In this document: positions 26,092 to 33,425 of the stretch, piece after piece
How positions within the stretch are numbered: the first letter of the stretch is position 1
Layout of the letters: every line of letters begins with the position of its first letter
Assembly: GCF_003722315.1 (NCBI RefSeq)
Contig: NZ_CP033580.1
Coordinates: 1 to 64,000 of the forward strand
Origin: Thermoanaerobacter ethanolicus JW 200
Lineage (GTDB): Bacteria > Bacillota > Thermoanaerobacteria > Thermoanaerobacterales > Thermoanaerobacteraceae
Direction: 5' to 3'
DNA: 64,000 nt
Notes under the pieces: model-generated
Seen by the model: only the letters and a program-made list of their open reading frames with translations
The model's database searches: none
What the model was told of the DNA's origin: nothing
Position numbers and translations under genes: made by a program

Positions 26092-26544
26092 TTCTTTTAA
26101 TCTACGCAGAAGCCTTATCTTTTCCCTAGGGGTTAAAGCTTCCTCATTTTTTTCTAACAACTTCTCCATATTTTTTGGATCTTTCAAAAGCATTATCATG
26201 TTGCTCAAAGATTTTTCAGGTAAAGCTCCAGTTTCATACCTTGCAATAGAAGCTTCACCAATACCTAAAAGCTTGGCAAAGGCTCTCTGGCTTAACCCAT
26301 AACTTTCTCTGATGTTTTTTATTTCTTTAGGTGAGAGTATGCCGTGTTTTTTTCGATATATATCATAGACCCTCTGTATATTTTCTTCTTCTAATTCTTC
26401 ATCAAACAGCTCTTCACCACAAACACTGCACACCCTTATCCTCGCCAAAACCTTTATTTCATCTCCTCTAACATTTGATACCTCTTCTTTTTCAATCACC
26501 TCTGTTTCTTGTTCCGTACCACAGACAGGACAGAATTTCTTCAC
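26089..26544 (-). CDS. MqsA-like antitoxin, truncated by the insertion sequence
   Basis: The protein has an N-terminal YgiT-type zinc finger (FCPVCGTEQ ... RVCSVCGEELFD) and a central XRE helix-turn-helix (LSQRAFAKLLGIGEASIARY). In MqsA the zinc domain binds the toxin and the HTH binds the operator. Here the frame stops at a TAG created by the insertion sequence, losing about 43 residues found at 24305-24446. Both known functional domains remain. GTG 26544 fits GAGGAGG spacing; GTG 26553 is the alternative. Confidence 0.8.
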   Translation of the reverse strand: MKKFCPVCGTEQETEVIEKEEVSNVRGDEIKVLARIRVCSVCGEELFDEELEEENIQRVYDIYRKKHGILSPKEIKNIRESYGLSQRAFAKLLGIGEASIARYETGALPEKSLSNMIMLLKDPKNMEKLLEKNEEALTPREKIRLLRRLKE

Positions 26545-26557
26545 ATTTTCCACCTCC

Positions 26558-26911
26558 TCACTTATACGGATAAACTAATGGCTGTTCTGCTTTGTGGAAA
26601 GAAAGACACACTAAACATTCTTTTTCTCCTCTTTTTTCAACTTTAAGCTTTATGTAAAAGTCTGTTCCTTCAATATCATACCCAAATTCCCATATAAAAC
26701 CTTCCCTGTTGCTTCCCAAATCTTTATTAGGGCCTCTATAATAATTTTTGTAAGTTAAATCCATAATAATCTCTTTAACATGCTTAATTGTTAGGCCAGC
26801 TTCTTTAATTGAATCCATATTTTTCTTTCGAGGAACAAAATCAAAAGCACCTGATTTCATCAATTCTTTAGCATTATTGAGGAATTTCTTAATTTCCTCA
26901 ATTTCAGTCAT
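26558..26911 (-). CDS. MqsR-family toxin
   Basis: The protein (117 residues) carries the family core VKEIIMDLTYKNYYRGPNKD and a C-terminal FYIKLKVE ... CLVCLSFHKAE. MqsR is an mRNA interferase in the RelE superfamily. As in the mqsRA operon, the toxin gene comes first and the zinc-finger antitoxin follows at a short distance. AAAGGAG precedes ATG 26911. Confidence 0.8.
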   Translation of the reverse strand: MTEIEEIKKFLNNAKELMKSGAFDFVPRKKNMDSIKEAGLTIKHVKEIIMDLTYKNYYRGPNKDLGSNREGFIWEFGYDIEGTDFYIKLKVEKRGEKECLVCLSFHKAEQPLVYPYK

Positions 26912-26996
26912 AGCATATACTCCTTTCACTTAGTATTTTATCACATTCCAAACAATTTTGCAATCATTTGATAGTATTTTTTATAAAATTCTTTAA

Positions 26997-27191
26997 TTAT
27001 TTTTCATCTTCAAACCAATAATCCACTTTATCTTTCATAAAATCGTAAAAAACCAGCATGCTTTTACCTTCTCTGTCCTTTACAAAAACACCTCCCGGCA
27101 TAAGGTCGCATTTCTCTAATATAACCTTGTCAAGTTCCAATTGCTCTCTCAAAAACTCCATAACTCTTTCTCTCATCTCTTTCATACTCAC
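26997..27191 (-). CDS. Hypothetical protein, 64 residues
   Basis: An unrecognised small acidic protein (MRERVMEFLREQLELDKVIL ... VFYDFMKDKVDYWFEDEK). The GTG start follows GGAGGTG by nine bases. It sits directly downstream of repeat copy D and before the MqsR operon. Confidence 0.5.
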   Translation of the reverse strand: MSMKEMRERVMEFLREQLELDKVILEKCDLMPGGVFVKDREGKSMLVFYDFMKDKVDYWFEDEK

Positions 27192-27227
27192 TTAAGAGCA
27201 CCTCCCTAAAAAATTCAAAATCAAATT

Positions 27228-27398
27228 TTGTTTGCCCCCGGCAGTTAAAACAAAACAGCCTGCGAGCCTAAGGTCAAGGGGTCGGGGAGGGATACCGGAC
27301 CGAGCGTAAGCAAGGGAGGATATGCTCACCGACCCGAAGGGCTTGCCCCTTGACCGAAAGGCGAGCAGGCGTATAATCTTTGGTGCGGGGGCAAACAA
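27228..27398. repeat. Structured repeat, copy D
   Basis: Full-length 171-bp core with the same terminal arms as A and C but different flanks. Base changes against A fall in loops or linkers (CGTAAGCAAGG for CGTAAACGAGG; CTTTGGTG for TTTTTTGTG), while the paired stems are unchanged. It separates the conjugation region from the MqsR cassette. Confidence 0.85.
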
Positions 27399-27401
27399 AA
27401 A

Positions 27402-27427
27402 AGCACGTCTGCGAAAGCAGAGGTGCT
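27402..27427 (-). terminator. Terminator at the end of the conjugation operon
   Basis: AGCACCTCTGC pairs with GCAGACGTGCT (one mismatch) on the minus strand, followed by six T that enter repeat copy D. A further inverted pair CGGATTTTT/AAAAATCCG lies at 27438-27470. Confidence 0.75.
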
Positions 27428-27510
27428 ATCTTAATCGGATTTTTGTTTTGAGCGAAGCGAAAATGAAAAATCCGTACCGCTGTTATTTTTCAGAAGTTTC
27501 GCTTTTTAGT

Positions 27511-28602
27511 TTAAAAAACTCCAAACAAAGTTCTCCTTTTCTTCCTGCTTGGCAGTACAGGAGCAAGCAGTTTTAGAAAAACAGAATCATTTTCTTTGGC
27601 AAAAGGGTTTGGACAGTAAGGTAAAGCTGTCCCTTTAATTCCTGCATAAAAAGAAATTTCTTCTGCATCACTCTGCGAAGCTGAAGGGAAAATAACACTA
27701 AATTCAGAATCAATCCTGTCAATAACCTCATGCCATCGCCATTTTGCAGCTGAAGCCACGACAAAAGCTATATCAGCTCTATACATTTCTCTTTTCCTTG
27801 CTGAATCCAAAATCCCAAGGTCTCTAACAACATACTCGTACTGTCCTGCTTTAATTTTTTTAAGAAGCATATCATAATTCCAATTACCATTGTCTCCGCT
27901 CTCGCATATTGGAAAAATATCTATTCCATGAACTGCACAAGACCCCTCTACTTTTCCTTCTTTTGATTTTAAGACACTGCATAAAAAAGAAAATGCAGGC
28001 CTCTGGCTGTCTTCTATAACTGCTGTAGAATGTCCTAAACGGGCAAGAAATGAAGAAATAGAGAGAGCTATATGAGTACATCCTACACCGTGAGCAGTAC
28101 CGGCTATTGCTATAGTGACAATACCAGCCGGCCTTTCTTCTATAATAACCCTTTCCTTTGCCTGTATAGAAGCATTTAAAAACTGACCTGTATGCCATCT
28201 TGCGGCTTGAGCATATGTAGCTGGAGGAGAAAATAAAATATTTTTTATTATCTCACCCCAATTGGATTCTTTTTCTCCTTCTGCTATGTCGTATATACCC
28301 AAGCCGACTACAGAAGAAATTATTTCATCACCCGGCTTCCTCTCAGGTGCAATAACAATTATTCTGGTATTAGGTCTTGCAATTCTGAAACCTTGAAGAG
28401 CAGAAATAATTTCTTTACCTGAAAAAACATCGAGGTCTATAATAAGCACATCTGCAGAGACCCGAGAAGCAGAATAAAATATTTCTTTAACACTCTCAGA
28501 ATCCAATTTACCAATATGCTCAAAAATCAGATCTCCTGCATCAGCTAAAGCTTTTTTTATCTCCTCAGCCATCTGCTTTGTAGCAATAAGTGAAACAAGC
28601 AA
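27511..28602 (-). CDS. CpaE/TadZ-like ATPase with degenerate P-loop
   Basis: The 363-residue protein has a receiver-like N-terminal half (ADVLIIDLDVFSGKEIISAL) and a ParA/MinD-like C-terminal half where the P-loop is GTAHGVGCTHIALSIS instead of GKGGxGKT. ATP binding is doubtful. CpaE/TadZ proteins place Tad pili at the cell. This is the second such protein in the element, distant from the Tad operon and at the end of the conjugation operon, so it may position the secretion channel. TTG at 28602 is seven bases after AAAGGAGG. Confidence 0.65.
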   Translation of the reverse strand: MLVSLIATKQMAEEIKKALADAGDLIFEHIGKLDSESVKEIFYSASRVSADVLIIDLDVFSGKEIISALQGFRIARPNTRIIVIAPERKPGDEIISSVVGLGIYDIAEGEKESNWGEIIKNILFSPPATYAQAARWHTGQFLNASIQAKERVIIEERPAGIVTIAIAGTAHGVGCTHIALSISSFLARLGHSTAVIEDSQRPAFSFLCSVLKSKEGKVEGSCAVHGIDIFPICESGDNGNWNYDMLLKKIKAGQYEYVVRDLGILDSARKREMYRADIAFVVASAAKWRWHEVIDRIDSEFSVIFPSASQSDAEEISFYAGIKGTALPYCPNPFAKENDSVFLKLLAPVLPSRKKRRTLFGVF

Positions 28603-28618
28603 GCCCGAACCTCCTTTC

Positions 28619-29530
28619 TTACTTAAAAAAGTCAAGTGGATTTACAGCTCTTCCTCCAACTCTTACTTCAAAATGAAGGTGAGGGCCTGTGCTTTTTCCT
28701 GTGGAGCCTACATATCCAATCACATCACCAGCTTTAACAATTTGCCTCTGCTTAACTGCTATGGAAGATAGATGAGCATATCTTGTTTCTAAATTGTTGT
28801 TGTGCCATATAAAAACAACTAAGCCGTAACCGTCATTCCACCCAGCATAGACTACTTCTCCATCCAGAGCAGCTGTGACCGGTGTTCCTGCTGGTGCGCC
28901 TATATCCACACCAGAGTGAAATTTTTCTACTCCGTATACCGGGTCAATTCGAGGACCGAAGGGAGAAGTAATTTTATAAACCCCCGGCACAGGCCACTTA
29001 AGATTTTTCTCAGCAGGCACCCATCCCTCAGGTATTCCTGCATCTAACAAAAAAGAAAGGTCTGTGTTTTTGAGAAACTCAAGAAACTCCTTAACTTTAT
29101 CTTTTTCTTCTTCTGTGAAGTCAAGCATATCTAAAACCTCGTCTAAACTCAAAAGTTTATATACCGGAAAGTGCATTCCATTCTCTGTAACAACTTCTCC
29201 TGTGTTTTTCACAAACATTGAAGCAAGCTTATAAGCACTTTCAGGAGTAGCTTTAGAAAAGTCCTGCTTAAACCTTACAGCATCTACAGCAACAAGCTCC
29301 CTCCAGTCAGGGCCCATATTAAATTCTTTCTTCACCTTTTCTGCTGCATCGATGTAGAATTTGGCCTGCTCTGCAGTAATAAGTGGAACTTTCTCAAAAG
29401 CAGTAATGGGACCGGCAAAAATTACAGCAATCACTAAAACAGGAACAACAACAAAAAGGAGAGCAAACTTAAAAATGCTCTCCAAATCATCTGGAAGAAG
29501 TGCTAAAAGCACTTTCCCTAAGGTATGCAT
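28619..29530 (-). CDS. M23 (LytM) peptidase of the conjugation machine
   Basis: The 303-residue protein has one N-terminal transmembrane helix (about 17-40), a helical middle, and a C-terminal M23 domain with SPFGPRIDPVYGVEKFHSGVDIG and PHLHFEVRVGG (zinc ligands H, D and HxH). It cuts peptidoglycan cross-links so the transfer channel can cross the wall, the VirB1/TrsG role in Gram-positive systems. Its ATG overlaps the VirB4 stop (TGATG). Confidence 0.9.
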   Translation of the reverse strand: MHTLGKVLLALLPDDLESIFKFALLFVVVPVLVIAVIFAGPITAFEKVPLITAEQAKFYIDAAEKVKKEFNMGPDWRELVAVDAVRFKQDFSKATPESAYKLASMFVKNTGEVVTENGMHFPVYKLLSLDEVLDMLDFTEEEKDKVKEFLEFLKNTDLSFLLDAGIPEGWVPAEKNLKWPVPGVYKITSPFGPRIDPVYGVEKFHSGVDIGAPAGTPVTAALDGEVVYAGWNDGYGLVVFIWHNNNLETRYAHLSSIAVKQRQIVKAGDVIGYVGSTGKSTGPHLHFEVRVGGRAVNPLDFFK

Positions 29531-31323
29531 CAGCTTCCGCCTCCAGTCAAGTACTGCATTTCATGATGTGCTGCCTCAATCTTTATGTGAATTCTCTGTG
29601 TGCCCGCAACAAAAAGGCCTTCTCCTCTTTTTGCATTTGCTAGAAGGTCGTGCTCTGCTTCAGAAAGGTTCATAAGAGCTGTTATTGCTTCTAAGTCTTT
29701 TTCTCCCTGTGCTAAAAGGAGCTTATATGTTGGATTATCCAGTAGTGCTTGGCCGTACCTCTGCACTTCTGGTGCTAAAAAGTCTATGACATTCTGGCTT
29801 ATAACAATAAGACTTCCATTATACTTTCGTATTCGCTTTGATGTATCTCTCAAAAATGCAATAGCCTGAGGCGTCTGAGGGTCAACAAGCATCCATGCTT
29901 CATCGACGACTAAAACAGTCCTTTCTCTTCTGTCTCTTTCAAGGATGTTCCATGCAAAAGAAAGTACATTGAAGTACTGCGCTCTTTTAACTTGGTCTTC
30001 AGCATTCTGCAGATCATGAACATCAAAGACAATAAAATCGGAGTCGGCCTCTACAGCAGTTGACCCTGCCCATAAATATGAGTCTGCTCCTTTTGCTGCT
30101 CTTTTCAAAAGTACTGAAAGCCTTCCATAGGCTTCAGGATTTTCTTCCGCTTTTTTAACAAGGTATTCATAAAGTTCTTTCACAGTAGGCCATTTGTCAT
30201 TAGGAACACTTTTAGGGTCTGTATCCCATGTTATTCCTGCTTCCTTATACACTTCCACTAATGCATCCTCTAATGCTGCTTTTTCTGTGTCTGTGAGGTC
30301 TCGGAGGTATAGACTGAAAAATGTCCTTAATGTTTGGATGTGTAAGGCTAACGGACTTTGAAAAGATGAATCTTGCTTTTCTTCTTCCTCCTCAACAGGC
30401 CTTAATCTCACCTGAAGTGGATTTATCTTTCCTTCACCGCCTGCTGCATTAATCCACACCCCTCCAAGCTTATTGCACATATCTTTGTACTCTCTCTCAG
30501 GGTCTATGATTATAATTCTGCTTCCCTGCATGTACTCTCTTAAAAGAAGCATTTTAGCAGTAAAGCTCTTTCCTGCGCCGGGCTTTGCAAGAATTGTCCA
30601 GTTTGAGTTTGTCCTGTCTCCTCCTCTTTTCCATATATCAACCAGTACCAATCCTCCATCTCTGTCTTTTCCCAAAACAACACCGCTTCCATCATTTATG
30701 CCTGAAGCAGTGAAGGGAAAGGAGGCAGCAGCAGTTTCAGCAGGCATATTCCTTGCCCCTGCATCTTTTACCTCATCCGGCAGTGTGCAGAAGGGCCCTG
30801 CAGCTTTTAAGCCTTCTTCTTGGCGGAATATAAGGACTCTTCCTCTCATACCTGAAGCAGCTAAAGAAGCCTCAACCTGACGTGTTTTTCTGTCAAGCTC
30901 CTGCTGATTAGGAGCAAGGACCATAAGAACTACCGTTACGTAAAATACCTGCTGCTGTTCCTGATCTATTTTCCTCATGAGCTCTTCTGCATCTTTTAAA
31001 GCCTGCTCTGTCCTCTGCATTGTGAGGGCATTTCCTCCCATTTCAAGCCTTCCTGCATATTCACCAATAGCCTTATTTAAACTCATGATTAAATTTGTAG
31101 GGTCGGTAGGTTCAATGTGGACAGAGCACACCACACCCGGCATTCCTGCGATTCTTGAAAGCCATGCAGCATTTACTTTGGGAGGATAGCCTGCAATGAC
31201 TAGAATTCTTGCAAGCTGGTCATTGAAAACAATCTGTCTTGCATTAAACTCCAATGCCTGTGGCGAAATCATATCAATTAAACCTGAAAGTATATTTACT
31301 TCTTTTTTCTTCACATTTCTCAC
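29530..31323 (-). CDS. virB4: VirB4/TrsE-type conjugation ATPase
   Basis: The 597-residue protein has Walker A LAKPGAGKSFTAKMLLLREY near residue 250, IIIDPEREY, and Walker B RTVLVVDEAWMLVDP near residue 475, with the usual N-terminal VirB4 region before them. It powers assembly of the type IV secretion channel at the inner face of the membrane. The start may be GTG 31323 or GTG 31314; ribosome-site spacing does not decide. Confidence 0.92.
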   Translation of the reverse strand: MRNVKKKEVNILSGLIDMISPQALEFNARQIVFNDQLARILVIAGYPPKVNAAWLSRIAGMPGVVCSVHIEPTDPTNLIMSLNKAIGEYAGRLEMGGNALTMQRTEQALKDAEELMRKIDQEQQQVFYVTVVLMVLAPNQQELDRKTRQVEASLAASGMRGRVLIFRQEEGLKAAGPFCTLPDEVKDAGARNMPAETAAASFPFTASGINDGSGVVLGKDRDGGLVLVDIWKRGGDRTNSNWTILAKPGAGKSFTAKMLLLREYMQGSRIIIIDPEREYKDMCNKLGGVWINAAGGEGKINPLQVRLRPVEEEEEKQDSSFQSPLALHIQTLRTFFSLYLRDLTDTEKAALEDALVEVYKEAGITWDTDPKSVPNDKWPTVKELYEYLVKKAEENPEAYGRLSVLLKRAAKGADSYLWAGSTAVEADSDFIVFDVHDLQNAEDQVKRAQYFNVLSFAWNILERDRRERTVLVVDEAWMLVDPQTPQAIAFLRDTSKRIRKYNGSLIVISQNVIDFLAPEVQRYGQALLDNPTYKLLLAQGEKDLEAITALMNLSEAEHDLLANAKRGEGLFVAGTQRIHIKIEAAHHEMQYLTGGGS

Positions 31324-31328
31324 CTCAC

Positions 31329-31955
31329 TTAAGAATACACAGGTGGTAAGTATGGTCCATTAAAAGCTGGCGCTCTTTCAAATGCAGCCTGAGAAGGATG
31401 GCTGAAGCTAAAGAGAAGGTCTATTATGTCTTGGTCTTGCGCTAACTCTACTTTTAAACCTGATTTTTCAAGATTGTTGGCAAGCTCATGGGCTTTTGCT
31501 TTAAGCTCTTCTTTTTCTTTGCCTGAAAGCATAATAAAAAAGCGCCTTTCTATTGCCTCGCCACTTGTAACGATAGAAGCAACATATTTTAAATATTCCT
31601 GAAGTAATCTTTTTTTAGTCATGTTAATCTCTTCCTTAGATTTTGTCTGAAGATAGCCGATGTAAGAGTCAAGGTCTACTGGCCTGCCTATAGAAAATAT
31701 CTGCATAGACTCTTTAAAGCCGTTTAAAGCTTCATAAACTGTTTGTATAATTCTTTTCTTTTCATTTTCACTTTTTAAGCTGATATTCAAAGGCATAACT
31801 TTTAAAACACACACATAACGACCGTCTTTTAACAAAATCATATCCTCTGCAACATCTCTTACAGGAATCCATTCCTGAACAGCCTTTCTTTTCTGCTCTT
31901 CTATTTTTGCTTTATCTTTTTTTACAGCTTTCTCTTTTTTAAAAATCCCAATCAA
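31329..31955 (-). CDS. TrsD/TraC-like conjugation protein
   Basis: The protein has about 208 residues (EWIPVRDVAEDMILLKDGRY ... FSIGRPVDLDSYIGYL). The pattern fits the TraC-like N-terminal domain encoded separately before virB4 in Gram-positive systems such as the trs operon of pGO1. TTG 31955 is nine bases after AAGGAGG and overlaps the stop of the PrgI gene (TTGA). The longer frame from 32006 would overlap that gene by 55 bases. Confidence 0.75.
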   Translation of the reverse strand: MIGIFKKEKAVKKDKAKIEEQKRKAVQEWIPVRDVAEDMILLKDGRYVCVLKVMPLNISLKSENEKKRIIQTVYEALNGFKESMQIFSIGRPVDLDSYIGYLQTKSKEEINMTKKRLLQEYLKYVASIVTSGEAIERRFFIMLSGKEKEELKAKAHELANNLEKSGLKVELAQDQDIIDLLFSFSHPSQAAFERAPAFNGPYLPPVYS

Positions 31956-32251
31956 TCTCTGCAACCTCCTTGCACATAAAGGTATCTCTTCTGCTTTTTG
32001 CTCCATTTGAGGTAGTATTTAATAAGATTTAGCACGCTGCTCCCGTCAGGTCCGGGAATAACCAGAAAGTAAGCAAGGCCTGTAAAAATAAACACTGCCA
32101 AGTACCTAGCAGGAGAGTGAGTAAAGATAGATAAAATCAAATAAACAGCAAAGCCTAACAAAAGCCCTGCAAGCACAAAAAAGAGCTCTTTCCATCCAAA
32201 GCCCGGAAAAAACTCAAACTTTGCAGAAATATTTTTAGGCACTTGATACAA
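31952..32251 (-). CDS. PrgI family protein (VirB3/TrsC-like)
   Basis: The 99-residue protein starts YQVPKNISAKFEFFPGFGWK, the PrgI family signature, and has two transmembrane helices (about 23-43 and 50-68). It is the membrane partner of VirB4 in Gram-positive secretion channels. TTG start. Confidence 0.88.
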   Translation of the reverse strand: MYQVPKNISAKFEFFPGFGWKELFFVLAGLLLGFAVYLILSIFTHSPARYLAVFIFTGLAYFLVIPGPDGSSVLNLIKYYLKWSKKQKRYLYVQGGCRD

Positions 32252-32257
32252 CCCACA

Positions 32258-33124
32258 TCATCCTCTCATCATAACTCTTCTTAATATATACATGCTGCCT
32301 GCTGTCTGTCCTGCATGGCCTATGGCAGAGCCAAGTCCTGAATGATATGCAAACTGCCTTAAAACAGCAGGAGTCTTAAATGCAACCCACAGCCAGCCTA
32401 TGAGCATTAAAAGATTTAGTACAGGCTGGCTAAACTGCATATTAACTCCTGTTGAGAGAAAGCCCCTAATCATAAAAGTCTGCACAGCTTGAGATAAAGA
32501 TAAAACAACAAGCTCTCTCCACCAGACAGACCACACACCTTCATCAGGTCTTGTCAGCCCTACTGCCATGATTGGAGCTGACACTGCAAGAAAAGCAACT
32601 TCCACAGCCCTTATGCCTGTCTGAATAAGAATTAAAATCCATATAACTGCTGCTGTAAGGGCAATGAAAATAACAGCAGAAGAAAAAGAAGAAAGCTGCT
32701 GAAGAATTGAAGTAATTCCTGCCGTAGGATTGCCCGTCTGTGTTGAAGGTAAGGCCGCTACAGCCTTTGCAAGTTCTGTGCCCCACTCATACACCGTTGT
32801 CACTGCCCAAGGACCTGCTGAAATCATCAAAGCAGCAAAGGCAGTTCTTTTAAGAAGCTCTAAGGGCTGTGCTGATGAATCACCTGAATTGTATAAGATG
32901 TATGTCTTTAATGCTTCAGCAGCTACCTTTACTCCTAAAAGAGTACCTGCTACTACTTTTGTAAGGTAAATTGCGTTGGTTACATAAGGCGTATTTAAAA
33001 TTTTTAAAGCCAGTGCCATCTCATCTCCCAAAAATGAAACAAAAAGGGAGAGAAGCGAATCCAGTATATTCGTGAAAAAATTATTTACAGCATTCATAAT
33101 CATGTTCTCTATCGCAGCAAACAA
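32258..33124 (-). CDS. VirB6/TrsL-like polytopic channel protein
   Basis: The protein (288 residues) has five to six transmembrane helices and the TrbL/VirB6-like pattern (MAVGLTRPDEGVWSVWWREL between helices). It forms part of the membrane channel. TTG 33124 lies six bases after GGAGGTG; the GTG at 33133 is inside that site. Confidence 0.82.
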   Translation of the reverse strand: MFAAIENMIMNAVNNFFTNILDSLLSLFVSFLGDEMALALKILNTPYVTNAIYLTKVVAGTLLGVKVAAEALKTYILYNSGDSSAQPLELLKRTAFAALMISAGPWAVTTVYEWGTELAKAVAALPSTQTGNPTAGITSILQQLSSFSSAVIFIALTAAVIWILILIQTGIRAVEVAFLAVSAPIMAVGLTRPDEGVWSVWWRELVVLSLSQAVQTFMIRGFLSTGVNMQFSQPVLNLLMLIGWLWVAFKTPAVLRQFAYHSGLGSAIGHAGQTAGSMYILRRVMMRG

Positions 33125-33139
33125 GAAAAACACCTCCAG

Positions 33140-33165
33140 AAAGGGCCGGATTATCCCGACCCTTT
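33140..33165 (-). other. Hairpin behind the VirB2-like pilin gene
   Basis: AAAGGG-CGG pairs with CCG-CCCTTT with one mismatch across six bases. It lies directly after the pilin stop and has no T-run after it on the minus strand. It probably stabilises a pilin-only transcript or attenuates read-through, giving more pilin than channel proteins. Confidence 0.5.
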
Positions 33166-33169
33166 AGAA

Positions 33170-33412
33170 TTACTTGAAGTAGGATAAAAATACTTTAACA
33201 ATTGAAGCTGCGCTCATTCCTATTGCGCCGCCGATTAGGATGTTCCTTATAGACCTGTTATGCGCTGCAGTAACAGCAGGGTCGCCGTCTCCCATCTGCT
33301 TCATTAGAGCGTGGTATCCTATAGCTGCGCCAGAAGCAGCAGGAATGATATAAAGAATCCATGTTAAGACATCATTTAAAAGATTAACAGCACCAGAAAC
33401 AAAACTTGGCAT
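33170..33412 (-). CDS. VirB2/TrbC-like conjugative pilin
   Basis: The 80-residue protein has two hydrophobic helices (LTWILYIIPAASGAAIGYHA and NILIGGAIGMSAASIVKVFL) around a short polar loop, the VirB2/TrbC shape, next to virD4 and virB6 genes. AAGGAGG precedes the ATG. Confidence 0.75.
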   Translation of the reverse strand: MPSFVSGAVNLLNDVLTWILYIIPAASGAAIGYHALMKQMGDGDPAVTAAHNRSIRNILIGGAIGMSAASIVKVFLSYFK

Positions 33413-33425
33413 AAATAAAACCTCC

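Noticed and set aside
29530-31955. VirB4 gene split by a frameshift into two ORFs
   Set aside because: The smaller ORF fits the separate TrsD/TraC-like protein of Gram-positive systems, and the larger one already has the full VirB4 layout.
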